A DNA stretch of 64,000 nucleotides from Brachybacterium subflavum. GTDB lineage: Bacteria > Actinomycetota > Actinomycetes > Actinomycetales > Dermabacteraceae. Under the pieces are notes generated by a model. The model searched no databases. It saw only the letters and a program-made list of their open reading frames with translations, and was not told where the DNA came from. Numbering within the stretch: the first letter of the stretch is position 1; each line of letters begins with the position of its first letter. Made by a program: the position numbers and the translations under genes. This document shows positions 44,578-53,176 of the stretch, in pieces. The DNA lies in NCBI RefSeq assembly GCF_009299795.1, contig NZ_VIGP01000004.1:326992-390991 (forward strand). Reading direction: 5' to 3'.

Positions 44578-46602
44578 TCAGCCCCCCGCGCGGGCCAGTC
44601 GTCCGAGGGCGGCCAGCGCGACCTCGGGATCCTGCGTCGGCCACAGCGGCGGCATCGCCTCGCGCAGCACCGCCCCGTAGCGCTTGGTGCGCAGACGCGG
44701 GTCGAGCACCGCGACCATGCCGCGGTCCTCGTGCGAGCGGATCAGGCGACCGGCGCCCTGCGCGAGCAGCAGCGAGGCATGGCGCACCGACACCTGCATG
44801 AATCCGCTGCCGCCCTCCGCGTCGGCCCGCTCGGAGCGTGCGGAGGTCAGCGGATCGTCGGGGCGCGGGAACGGCAGGCGGTCGATGGTCACCAGCCGGC
44901 ACGTGCGCCCCTGCACGTCCACGCCCTGCCACAGCCCGATGGTCCCGAACAGGCTCGCGGTGTCGTCGCCGCGGAACTGCTCGACGAGCCGGGGCAGGGA
45001 GTCCTCCCCCTGCAGGCCGACGGGCAGGTCGAGACGCGCGCGCACGTGCTCGGCGGCGACCTCCGCACCCCGCCTCGAGGAGAACAGGCACAGCGCCCCG
45101 CCGCGCGAGGCCTCGACGAGCTCGGTGAGGTGATCGAGCATCGCGAGCGACGGGCCCTCACGGCCCGGCGAGGGCAGGTGGGAGGCGACGTAGAGGATGC
45201 CCTGGCGGCGATAGTCGAAGGGGCTGCCCACATCGATCCCGGCCCAGGCGCTGCGGTCCTCGAGCGGAGGGACGTCCTCGGCGTCCATGCGTCGGCGCGA
45301 GCCCAGGCCGATGGCGCGGGCGGGCGGCTCGAAGCGTCCGCCGAGGGCGAGCGTCGCGGAGGTCAGCACGGCGGTGGTGTCCTCGAGGATGCGTCCCCGC
45401 ATGGCGCCGGCGACGTCGAGCGGGGCGACCTGGAGGCTCGAGCGGCCGGTGCGCTCGGAGTGGGAGACCGAGACGACGTCGTCCTCGTCGGGCGCGGTGA
45501 GGCGCTCGCAGACGTCGACGATCTCCTGCAGGTTCGCGCGCACGGCCTTGCGGGCGCCGGCCGCCGTCGGGGCGTCGCCGCCGGCGTCCTTGGCGTCGGC
45601 GTGGGCACCGCGGGCCTCCGTGCGCAGGTGGACGAGGGCATCCGCGGCGGCGCTGGGCAGAGCGCCCATGACTCTCCCGTCGGGCAGGTCGGGAAGGACC
45701 GTGTTCAGCTCCTCGCCCGCGTCGTCGAGGGCGGTCGCAGCGACGCCGAGCCCGCGCAGCTCGCGGACGGCCCCGCGCACCATGCCCACGGTCAGCTGGT
45801 CGGTGACGGCGCTCGTCACGCGGGACGTGAGCTCGTGCGCCTCGTCGAACACCACCGCATCGTGGTCGGGGATGATGCCGTGGTTGTCGAAGGAGTCGAT
45901 CGCGAGCAGCGCGTGATTCGTGACCACGAGATCGACCTCGCGGGCGACGGCGCGGTTGCGCTCGGCGAAGCACTGGTCCACGAGCGGGCAGTGCCCTCCC
46001 AGGCACTGCGAGCCGGTCACCGAGACCTGGTGCCAGGCGCGGTCGGAGACGGGCATGTCCAGGTCGTCGCGGTCGCCCGTGTCGGTGAGCGCCGACCACT
46101 CGCGCAGCCGCTTCACCTGCTCCCCGAGGCGTTCGGAGGAGCCGCTCGCGGGATCGGCGGCGGTCTGGGCGAAGAGCGCCCCGGGGTCGATGTCGCTCGG
46201 GTAGCCGCCGTCGATCTTGTGCAGGCACAGGTAGTTCCCGCGTCCCTTGAGCAGGGAGAAGGTGGGGGTGCGCGGGAGGTGGGGGGCGAGCGCCTCGACG
46301 ATGCGCGGGAGATCCTTGCGCACGATCTGCGACTGCAGGGCGATGGTCGCCGTGGAGACCACGACCGGCCGTCCCGTCACGACCGCGTGGCGCAGCGCGG
46401 GCACGAGGTACGCGAGCGATTTGCCGGTGCCGGTGCCGGCCTGGACCAGCAGGTGGCGCTGTCCCTCGAGGGCAGTGTCGACCGCGCTCGCCATCCGGGT
46501 CTGACCCTCGCGGCGCGTCCCCTCCAGGCCCTCCACGGCGGCGTCCATGAGCACGTCGAGATCGGCGATCGGCGACGCGGAGGCTTCACGGGCGGCAGGC
46601 AC
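44578..46602 (-). CDS. dinG: DinG/YoaA-type ATP-dependent DNA helicase
   Basis: Superfamily 2, XPD-like iron-sulfur helicase acting on damaged or structured DNA. The 674-residue product has Walker A (AGTGTGKSLAYLVPA, about residue 55), four cysteines for the Fe-S cluster in GNYLCLHK and QCLGGHCPLVDQCF (about 125-215), the DEAH box VVFDEAHELTSRV, and C-terminal motifs LCLFSSRRGAEVAAEHVRA and QGAGRLIRSHEDRGMVAVLD. Start GTG 46602. The name covers DinG and YoaA relatives; no LexA box is visible upstream. Confidence 0.9.
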   Translation of the reverse strand: MPAAREASASPIADLDVLMDAAVEGLEGTRREGQTRMASAVDTALEGQRHLLVQAGTGTGKSLAYLVPALRHAVVTGRPVVVSTATIALQSQIVRKDLPRIVEALAPHLPRTPTFSLLKGRGNYLCLHKIDGGYPSDIDPGALFAQTAADPASGSSERLGEQVKRLREWSALTDTGDRDDLDMPVSDRAWHQVSVTGSQCLGGHCPLVDQCFAERNRAVAREVDLVVTNHALLAIDSFDNHGIIPDHDAVVFDEAHELTSRVTSAVTDQLTVGMVRGAVRELRGLGVAATALDDAGEELNTVLPDLPDGRVMGALPSAAADALVHLRTEARGAHADAKDAGGDAPTAAGARKAVRANLQEIVDVCERLTAPDEDDVVSVSHSERTGRSSLQVAPLDVAGAMRGRILEDTTAVLTSATLALGGRFEPPARAIGLGSRRRMDAEDVPPLEDRSAWAGIDVGSPFDYRRQGILYVASHLPSPGREGPSLAMLDHLTELVEASRGGALCLFSSRRGAEVAAEHVRARLDLPVGLQGEDSLPRLVEQFRGDDTASLFGTIGLWQGVDVQGRTCRLVTIDRLPFPRPDDPLTSARSERADAEGGSGFMQVSVRHASLLLAQGAGRLIRSHEDRGMVAVLDPRLRTKRYGAVLREAMPPLWPTQDPEVALAALGRLARAGG

Positions 46603-46725
46603 CGGCCCACACTAGCCGCGCGCCGTGCGCGCATCGCCGAGGCGCGTCGGAGCCCGCGGAGGGGACTCGTCACGTCGGCCAGGGAGGGGCCGCCGCCCGC
46701 AGGCGCGGTCCCTCGGGCACGCCCC

Positions 46726-48258
46726 TCAGGCGCCGACGAGCGACCGGATCTCCGCGGCGAGCGCGGAGTCGACCCGCGCGTGCAGGCGCGTGCCCTCGGG
46801 CAGGTGCTCCTCGCCGAGTATCTCGCCGGTCGAGTGCGCGCGCGAGACGAGGTCGCCGCGCGTGTACGGCACGACGGTGTCGATCTCGACGGCAGGCCGC
46901 GGGAGGCGGTCGGCGATGAGATCGCGCAGCTCGTCGACGCCCTCGCCGGTGCGCGCGGACACCACGGCGGACTCCCCCGCCAGGCTGCGCAGGCGCGCGA
47001 TCGTCTCGGGGGACGCGATGTCGGCCTTGTTCAGCACGATGATCTCGGGGACGTCGAAGCCGTCGATGTCGGCGAGCACACCGCGCACGGCCCGGATCTG
47101 GCCCTCGGGGTCGGGATGGGAGGCATCGACCACGTGGAGCAGCAGGTCGGCGTCGCCGACCTCCTCGAGCGTCGAGCGGAAGGCCTCGACGAGCTCCGTG
47201 GGCAGATGGCGCACGAAGCCCACCGTGTCGGCGTAGGTGAACTCGCGGCCGTCGGGCGTCTGGGCCCGCCGGACCGTCGGGTCCAGCGTCGCGAACAGGG
47301 CGTTCTCCACGAGGACGCCGGCGCTCGTGAGCCGGTTCAGCAGCGAGGACTTCCCGGCGTTGGTGTAGCCGGCGATCGCGACGGCCGGCACCTCGCGGCG
47401 GTGGCGGTCCGCGCGCTTGGCCTCGCGGCTCGGCGCCATCTCCCTGATCTCGCGGCGCAGCTTGGCCATCCGGGTGCGGATACGGCGGCGGTCCAGCTCG
47501 ATCTTCGTCTCGCCGGGTCCGCGCGAGCCCATCCCCGCTCCGCCCGCGGCGACGCGCCCGCCGGCCTGGCGGGACATGGACTCGCCCCAGCCGCGCAGGC
47601 GCGGCAGCAGGTACTCGAGCTGCGCGAGCTCGACCTGCGCCTTGCCCTCGCGGGACTTGGCGTGCTGGGCGAAGATGTCGAGGATCAGCGCGGTGCGGTC
47701 GACGACCTTGACCTTGACGATGTCCTCGAGGGCGCGGCGCTGGCTGGGCGCGAGCTCTCCGTCGGCCACGACAGTGTCCGCACCGGTCTCGGTGACGATC
47801 TCGGCGAGCTCGGCCGCCTTGCCCTTGCCCAGGAAGGTCGCGGGGTCGGGGTGCTGGCGGCGCTGCATGACGCCGTCGAGCACCTCGGAGCCGGCGGTCT
47901 CGGCGAGCGCGGCGAGCTCCCGCAGGCTGTTCTCGGCGTCATCGGAGCTGCCGGAGGTGTAGATGCCGGCGAGGACCACGCGCTCGAGGCGCAGCTGGCG
48001 GTACTCGACCTCGGTGACGTCCTCGATGTCCGTGCGGATGCCCGCGACGCGCCGCAGCGCGCGACGGTCGGCGAGGTCGAGCTGCTCGCCGTCGGTGTCC
48101 GAGGCGTAGGTGACGGCGGAGACGGAGGCGTCGCCGCGCGCGAGGATCCGACGGGTCAGGGGGTCGCTGCTCGTGCGCTCGTCCGCTCCGGCGGCCTCCT
48201 CGCCGCCGTGCTCCTGCGCGGGGGCGTTCTCGGAGTCCGGGTGAAAAGCGATCGGCAC
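46726..48258 (-). CDS. hflX: Ribosome-associated GTPase HflX
   Basis: GTPase that splits stalled or hibernating ribosomes. The 510-residue product has the HflX N-terminal domain (DPATFLGKGKAAELAEIV, KVVDRTALILDIFAQHAKSR), the glycine-rich linker VAAGGAGMGSRGPGETKIEL, and the G domain with GYTNAGKSSLLNRLT (G1), DTVGFVRHLPTELVEAFRST (G3) and VLNKAD (G4). The first 60 residues are Glu/Ser/Ala-rich and poorly conserved. GTG 48258 preceded by AAGAAGG was chosen over upstream frames. The same gene order relative to miaA/dapF is common in actinobacteria. Confidence 0.95.
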   Translation of the reverse strand: MPIAFHPDSENAPAQEHGGEEAAGADERTSSDPLTRRILARGDASVSAVTYASDTDGEQLDLADRRALRRVAGIRTDIEDVTEVEYRQLRLERVVLAGIYTSGSSDDAENSLRELAALAETAGSEVLDGVMQRRQHPDPATFLGKGKAAELAEIVTETGADTVVADGELAPSQRRALEDIVKVKVVDRTALILDIFAQHAKSREGKAQVELAQLEYLLPRLRGWGESMSRQAGGRVAAGGAGMGSRGPGETKIELDRRRIRTRMAKLRREIREMAPSREAKRADRHRREVPAVAIAGYTNAGKSSLLNRLTSAGVLVENALFATLDPTVRRAQTPDGREFTYADTVGFVRHLPTELVEAFRSTLEEVGDADLLLHVVDASHPDPEGQIRAVRGVLADIDGFDVPEIIVLNKADIASPETIARLRSLAGESAVVSARTGEGVDELRDLIADRLPRPAVEIDTVVPYTRGDLVSRAHSTGEILGEEHLPEGTRLHARVDSALAAEIRSLVGA

Positions 48259-48428
48259 GGTGGCGGCCTTCTTCCTGTGGGGTGCGTCGGGCGGAGTGCT
48301 GCGAGGACCCGCCGTGAGCGGATCGTGAGCATCAAGAATCCCACGGCCCGGCGCGCGGGGCGAGAGATTTATGCCCAGGGCGCATCGGCGGACGCCGCCC
48401 CGGTGGGCCGGATGCGTACGCTGTGTGC

Positions 48429-49046
48429 GTGTCCGAGCACTACTTCTCCCCCACCAGCGCGACCGACGCCTCCCGCCTGCCGCTGACCGCACGGCTCGTC
48501 GGCGCCGAGCGGGAGCTGGTCACCTCCCGCGCGGTGTTCTCCGCACGCGGGCTGGACAAGGCGACCGCGGTGCTCCTGGACCGCCTGGACACGCTCGCCC
48601 CGGTGCCGGCAGGGGCTCGGATCCTCGACCTGGGGTGCGGCTGGGGGCCGATCGCGCTCAGCGCCGCACTGCTCCACCCCGACGCGGAGGTCTGGGCGGT
48701 CGACGTCTCCGAGCGCGCCCGCGAGGTCACCGCGGAGAACGCCGAGCGACTGGGCCTGCGGGTGCATGTCGCCGCGCCCGACGACGTCCCCTCCGAGCTG
48801 CTGTTCGACACCCTCTGGTCGAACCCGCCGATCCGGATCGGCAAGCAGGAGCTGCACGATCTTCTGCTGCGCTGGTGCGGGCGCCTCTCCGCGCAGGGGA
48901 CGGCCGGCCTCGTGGTCGGCAGGAACCTCGGCGCGGATCCCCTGGCGGCGTGGCTCGACGACCAGCTCCCCGGTCGCGCGGTGCAGAAGGTCGCGAGCGC
49001 GAAGGGCTTCCGGATCCTCGAGGTCGGTCCGCGCGCAGAGGGCTGA
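48429..49046 (+). CDS. Class I SAM methyltransferase, RsmC/RlmG-like
   Basis: Probable rRNA guanine-N2 methyltransferase; only the C-terminal catalytic domain of the E. coli enzymes is present. The 205-residue product has YFSPTSATDASRLPLTARLV and FSARGLDKATAVLLDRL, the SAM loop DLGCGWGPIALSAALLHP, WAVDVSERAREVTAENAERL, and the NPP catalytic motif SNPPIRIGKQELHDLLL, all characteristic of small actinobacterial RsmC-like proteins. I chose GTG 48429 (VSEHYFSP); GTG 48423 gives only two extra residues. It is divergent from hflX. Confidence 0.85.
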   Translation: MSEHYFSPTSATDASRLPLTARLVGAERELVTSRAVFSARGLDKATAVLLDRLDTLAPVPAGARILDLGCGWGPIALSAALLHPDAEVWAVDVSERAREVTAENAERLGLRVHVAAPDDVPSELLFDTLWSNPPIRIGKQELHDLLLRWCGRLSAQGTAGLVVGRNLGADPLAAWLDDQLPGRAVQKVASAKGFRILEVGPRAEG

Positions 49047-49165
49047 GCACGCCTCATCCGGTGCACGCGACCACGGACGCGAGCACCCGACCACCCGGGC
49101 GCACGCCGATGGATCGTGCGAGCCGCGCCCACGCGAACGGCGGCCGATCGGCCGATCCGGACCGG

Positions 49166-50071
49166 TCAGCCGCGCGGGAGCGCGGTCGCCCCGTCGGCCA
49201 CGAGCTGCGCGGGACCGGCGAGGGTGACCTGCCCGTCCTCGGCGCGGGCGACCTCGAGGGTCCCGCCGGGCACGTCGACCCGCCAGGGGCCGCTGCCGTC
49301 GTCCCCGGCCCACAGGGCCGAGACCACGCCGACGGCCGCCGCGCCCGTCCCGCAGGACTGGGTCTCGCCGACGCCCCGCTCGAAGACGCGCATCGCCACG
49401 TGCGCGGTGCCGCGACGGACGACGAACTCGACGTTCGCCCCGTGCTCGGGCTCGGGATCGAGGCCCGGGCGGACGGTCAGATCGAGGTCCTCGAGGACCA
49501 GGTCCTCGGGCAGCTCGGCGACCGCGTGGGGGTTTCCCATGTCCGCGTCCCAGGCGGGGAGCTCGCGCCCGGCGATGCGCACGGTGCGGGCGGGCCCGTC
49601 GGACACGCGAGCAGGGCCCATGCCCACGCGCACCTGCCAGGGGTCGCCGGGGGCCGGCGGAGCCGCGAGGACCTCGAGGCGCCGCACGCCGGCGCGGGTC
49701 CAGATGTCCAGGGGCGCGCCGTCCGCGGGCAGACGGCCCGCGCGCGAGAGGAAGGCGGCGAACACGCGCACGCCGTTGCCGCACATCTCGGCGATCGAGC
49801 CGTCGGCGTTGCGGTAGTCCATGAACCATTCGGGGGCATCCGCCGGCGCCTCGACGCCGGCGGCGCGCGTGCGCACCACGCGGATCACGCCGTCGCCGCC
49901 GATGCCGCCGCGGCGGTCGGCGAGCGCGGCGACCGCGGACGCGTCGAGTGCGAGGGCTCCCTCCGGGTCGTCGAGGACCACGAAATCGTTGCGGGTGCCG
50001 TGCCCCTTGGTGAAGCGCAGCGCGAGGGGCGCGGCGGCGGCCGCGGAGGACTCGTCACGGTGTGTCGGCAT
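49166..50071 (-). CDS. dapF: Diaminopimelate epimerase
   Basis: Converts LL- to meso-diaminopimelate for lysine and the wall stem peptide, matching the DNPR motif in MurE. The 301-residue product has both catalytic cysteines: MCGNGVRVFAAFL (first, around residue 95) and SCGTGAAAVGVVSAL (second, near 240), plus FTKGHGTRNDFVVLDD and WDADMGNPHAVAEL. Start ATG 50071; miaA ends 10 bp upstream on the same strand, so they are probably cotranscribed. Confidence 0.97.
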   Translation of the reverse strand: MPTHRDESSAAAAAPLALRFTKGHGTRNDFVVLDDPEGALALDASAVAALADRRGGIGGDGVIRVVRTRAAGVEAPADAPEWFMDYRNADGSIAEMCGNGVRVFAAFLSRAGRLPADGAPLDIWTRAGVRRLEVLAAPPAPGDPWQVRVGMGPARVSDGPARTVRIAGRELPAWDADMGNPHAVAELPEDLVLEDLDLTVRPGLDPEPEHGANVEFVVRRGTAHVAMRVFERGVGETQSCGTGAAAVGVVSALWAGDDGSGPWRVDVPGGTLEVARAEDGQVTLAGPAQLVADGATALPRG

Positions 50072-50081
50072 GCCGGGAAGC

Positions 50082-51056
50082 CTACGCGCGCACGTCCCGG
50101 CGGTGCGCGGCGACGAGGTCCAGCGCACGTGCGAGGAGGTCGTCGGAGGAGGCGGGGAGCCAGTCCGTGCGCTCATCGCGGCGGAACCAGGTGTCCTGCT
50201 TGCGCACCAGGCGACGGGTGCCGGCGACCGTCGCGTCGACCGCCTCGCGGCAGGTCATCGCGCCGTCGAGGACGGCGAGCGCCTGCTCGTACCCGATGGC
50301 GCGGCGCGCTGTCGCCCCCTCGTCGAGCCCCTGTGCGCGCAGGGCGCGGACCTCGTCGAGCAGCCCCTGCTCGACCATCCGGTCCACGCGCACGGCGACC
50401 CGCTCACGCAGCTCCTCGCGCTCGCGGTGCAGACCGATCTGCAGCGTCGCGGCGTCCAGGTACTGACGCCGCGGGAGGAAGGCGCGGAAGGATCCCCCGG
50501 TGATCTCGCCGACCTCGAGCGCGCGCACGATGCGCCGGACGTCCTGCGCGCCGATCGCCGCCGCGGCCTCGGGATCGGTGCGCTCGAGCTCGGTGCGCAG
50601 TGAGTCGACGCCCTCGCTCTGCGCGCGGCGCTCCAGACGGTCGCGGACATCGGGATCCGTGGGCGGGAAGCGGATGTCGTCCAGCAGCGCGCGGACGTAC
50701 AGGCCGGATCCGCCGACGACGACGGGCACGCGACCGCGGCCGCGGACCTGCGCGACGACCGCGCGGGCCTCGCGCTGATAGGTCGAGACGCTGGCCTCCT
50801 GGGTCACCTCGAGCACATCGAGGAGGTGGTGGGGGACGCGCTCGCGCTCGGCGGCGCCGACCTTCGCGGTGCCGATGTCCATCCCGCGGTAGAGCTGCAG
50901 CGCGTCGGCGTTGATGATCTCGCCGTCCAGGCGCTCGGCGAGGTCGAGCGCGAGATCGGACTTGCCCGTGGCGGTCGCGCCGACGATCGCGACGATCGGC
51001 AGGTCCGACAGGGACTCCGCGGCCGACGCGGCCTGGTGCGGGACGGGCGCGGGCAT
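50082..51056 (-). CDS. miaA: tRNA dimethylallyltransferase
   Basis: Adds a dimethylallyl group to A37 of tRNAs reading UNN codons; MiaB (also in the window) then methylthiolates it. The 324-residue product has IVAIVGATATGKSDLALDLA (P-loop), INADALQLYRGMDIGTAKV, VVGGSGLYVRALLDDIRFPP, and a C-terminal RRLVRKQDTWFRRDERTDWL. ATG 51056 was chosen; an in-frame extension upstream looks non-coding. It is divergent from the YbjN-like gene. Confidence 0.97.
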   Translation of the reverse strand: MPAPVPHQAASAAESLSDLPIVAIVGATATGKSDLALDLAERLDGEIINADALQLYRGMDIGTAKVGAAERERVPHHLLDVLEVTQEASVSTYQREARAVVAQVRGRGRVPVVVGGSGLYVRALLDDIRFPPTDPDVRDRLERRAQSEGVDSLRTELERTDPEAAAAIGAQDVRRIVRALEVGEITGGSFRAFLPRRQYLDAATLQIGLHREREELRERVAVRVDRMVEQGLLDEVRALRAQGLDEGATARRAIGYEQALAVLDGAMTCREAVDATVAGTRRLVRKQDTWFRRDERTDWLPASSDDLLARALDLVAAHRRDVRA

Positions 51057-51165
51057 GGGCCGCACTGTACCCGGAGTGCCGTGGACGACCCTGGCGATGC
51101 CCTCGCGCGCGCAAGGGGCTAGTGTGGGGCGCGTCCCGATCGCCCCTACGTCCACGAGGTTCCAG

Positions 51166-51648
51166 GTGACACAGCAGCAGGCCTCCTCCGCCACCGCGTC
51201 GATGGAGGGTCTGGACCCGATCAGCACCGACCGCGTCGAGGCGGCGCTGTCCGGCCACGGCTACGCCTTCGTGGAGGACACCGATCATCCCGAGGTGCTG
51301 CGCGCACGGTTCGACGACTACCGCTTCCAGTTCATGCTCACCGGCGAGGCCGGGAGCGTGCTGCAGATCCGCGGACGCTGGAACCGCTCCGTCTCGCGCG
51401 CCCACAAGCCCGAGATGCTCAAGCTCTGCAACGAGTGGAACATGAGCCGCGTCTGGCCGAAGGTGTACGTGCGACGCGAGTCCGAGGGCCTGCTGGGACT
51501 GTACGGCGAGGTCACCTCCGACTTCAGCTCGGGAGCCTCCGATCAGCAGATCGACCGCGCGATCGAGTGCGGGCTGCGCACCGTCATCGCGTTCTTCCAC
51601 GAGCTCGAGGAGCGCCTGGGCGCCGAGGTCGACGAGCTCGACGACTGA
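51166..51648 (+). CDS. YbjN-domain protein
   Basis: Actinobacterial YbjN/type III chaperone-like fold protein of unknown function. The 160-residue product has DPISTDRVEAALSGHGYAFV, VLRARFDDYRFQFMLTGEAG, VLQIRGRWNRSVSR, LCNEWNMSRVWPKVYVRRES and LGLYGEVTSDFSSGASDQQI, the typical pattern of this family. It begins at GTG 51166 with GAGG upstream and ends just before the ugpB remnant. It is the last intact gene before the disturbed ugp segment. Confidence 0.85.
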   Translation: MTQQQASSATASMEGLDPISTDRVEAALSGHGYAFVEDTDHPEVLRARFDDYRFQFMLTGEAGSVLQIRGRWNRSVSRAHKPEMLKLCNEWNMSRVWPKVYVRRESEGLLGLYGEVTSDFSSGASDQQIDRAIECGLRTVIAFFHELEERLGAEVDELDD

Positions 51649-51664
51649 GGTCGCCCCGCCCTGA

Positions 51665-52381
51665 CGACCCGCCTCGAGCGCCCCGGCAACGAGCCCCTTC
51701 AGCGGGATCAGCTGCGAGGCCATCCCGTCGATCTTCGAGAAGTGCAACGAGTCCCAGGACGAGGGCCCGAAGACCTGGGACGACCACGCCGACTTCGCCC
51801 CCGAGCTCGCCGAGATCCGGGGCAGCGGCAAGCCCCTGGCTGCGGTCGCCCTCGGCTCGGCCGACAGCTGGTTCGCCCAGGCCGGCCTCTGGGCCTTCGG
51901 CGCGCACAGCGCCGAGGGCCTGGAGGTCACCATGAACGACGAGCACGGCGCCGAATGGTTCGCGTGGCAGCGCCGCTTCATCCACGAGCAGCATCTCGGG
52001 TACATGGCGCAGTCCTCGGACACCGACTTCACGACGGGTCAGTCGCGAGGCCGGCAGTCCACCGCCGCGCTGCGGAACCTCACCGAGCAGGCGGGCTTCG
52101 ACGCGGCCTGCGCGTTCATGCCCGGCCAGGTCGAGGCGCCCGCCCGGGTGCCCACCGGCGGCGGTCTCTCGATCGTCCGCTCGGACTCCGAGGACCGCCA
52201 GGAAGGGTGCGCGGAGCTGTTCCGCTTCCTCGCCGAGCCCCAGAACTCGGCACAATGGCATCGGGACACCGGGTACGTGCCGATCGTCGAGGCCGCCAAG
52301 GACACGAAGATCGCCAAGAGCCTGGTCGTCCAGGAGATCCTCGACGAGAACCATGACGACCTGCAGGAGGTGATCGGCTGA
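51665..52381 (+). pseudogene. ugpB: Remnant of glycerol-3-phosphate ABC transporter binding protein (UgpB-like)
   Basis: An open frame (51665-52381) with no start codon until internal ATG 51932 encodes the middle of a UgpB-type substrate-binding lipoprotein: PKTWDDHADFAPELAEI, MNDEHGAEWFAWQRRF, FMPGQVEAPARVPTGGGLSI, and FLAEPQNSAQWHRDTGYVPI. The last matches the family signature. Signal peptide, lipobox and about the first 130 residues are absent, and the C-terminal family motif (NMPQIR...) is also missing, so the gene is truncated at both ends. It reads straight into ugpQ (TGATG overlap), suggesting a former ugpBAEC-Q operon deleted in the middle. Confidence 0.85.
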
Positions 52382-53124
52382 TGCAGCCGAAGATCGTAGG
52401 ACACCGCGGCGCCGCGAGGCTCGCACCCGAGAACACGCTGCGCGCCTTCCGCGCCGGCGTCGACGCCGGAGCGGACCTGCTCGAGTGCGACGTGCACCTG
52501 AGCGCCGACGGACAGCTCGTGATCATGCACGACACCACCATTGACCGCACCGCCGCTGAGGACTCACCTCTGCGCAGCGGATCCCTCGCGGAGCTCACCC
52601 GCGCAGAGCTCGACACCGTGCTGCTGCCGGACGGCGAGCACGTGCCGTCCCTCGAGGCCGTCCTCGATATCGCCCAGGAGTCGGGTGTCCCGATCTACGT
52701 CGAGGTCAAGGCGGTCGCTGCGGCCGAGCAGACCGCGCAGCTGCTCGTCGACCGGGAGCTGGACCAGAGCAGCAACGGGGTGGCCCCCGCCTGGATCATC
52801 TCCTTCAAGCCCGAGGCGCTGCGCGCCGCCCGCGCGGTGGCCCCGCAGATCCCGCTCTCGGCGGTCACGCACGTCGCCGACGAGGACTTCTGGGCCCTCG
52901 CCGGCAACCTCCGGACCGAGGCCGTCAGTCTGCAGATGTCGAAGCTCCCGGACGCCGATGTCACGCGCGCCCATGGGGCCGGGCATCTCGTGAACGCCTG
53001 GACCATCAACGACGAGGAGCCGCTGCACCGCGCCGTCGCCCTCGGCGTCGACACGGTCACGAGCGACGACCCGGCGTGGGCCCGCCGCGCCCTGGCGGGT
53101 CGCGAGGGCGTCGGCGCGCACTGA
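52381..53124 (+). CDS. ugpQ: Glycerophosphodiester phosphodiesterase (UgpQ/GlpQ-like)
   Basis: Hydrolyses glycerophosphodiesters to glycerol 3-phosphate and an alcohol, normally supplied by the Ugp transporter. The 247-residue product has IVGHRGAARLAPENTLRAF and the catalytic Glu/Asp/His set in LLECDVHLSADGQLVIMHDT, IDRTA, YVEVKAVAAAEQTAQLLV and VNAWTINDEEPLHRAVALGV, typical of cytosolic UgpQ-size enzymes without signal peptide. Its ATG overlaps the ugpB remnant stop by one base, so any translation coupling would come from the broken gene. No active ugp transporter is nearby; function may persist with glycerophosphodiesters from another source. Confidence 0.9.
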   Translation: MQPKIVGHRGAARLAPENTLRAFRAGVDAGADLLECDVHLSADGQLVIMHDTTIDRTAAEDSPLRSGSLAELTRAELDTVLLPDGEHVPSLEAVLDIAQESGVPIYVEVKAVAAAEQTAQLLVDRELDQSSNGVAPAWIISFKPEALRAARAVAPQIPLSAVTHVADEDFWALAGNLRTEAVSLQMSKLPDADVTRAHGAGHLVNAWTINDEEPLHRAVALGVDTVTSDDPAWARRALAGREGVGAH

Positions 53125-53140
53125 CCCGCGTCAGCGCGGG
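53125..53140. terminator. Short hairpin after ugpQ
   Basis: CCCGCG and CGCGGG pair around TCAG just after the ugpQ stop. The stem is only 6 bp but all G-C. It lies between the converging ends of ugpQ and miaB. Confidence 0.35.
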
Positions 53141-53176
53141 CGGAGGATCACCGGCACGGCCCCGGACCGGACGAGG

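Noticed and set aside
44554..48486. A plus-strand frame of about 1300 codons antisense to dinG and hflX
   Set aside because: High GC leaves long open antisense frames; the product is low-complexity and dinG and hflX on the other strand carry complete motifs.
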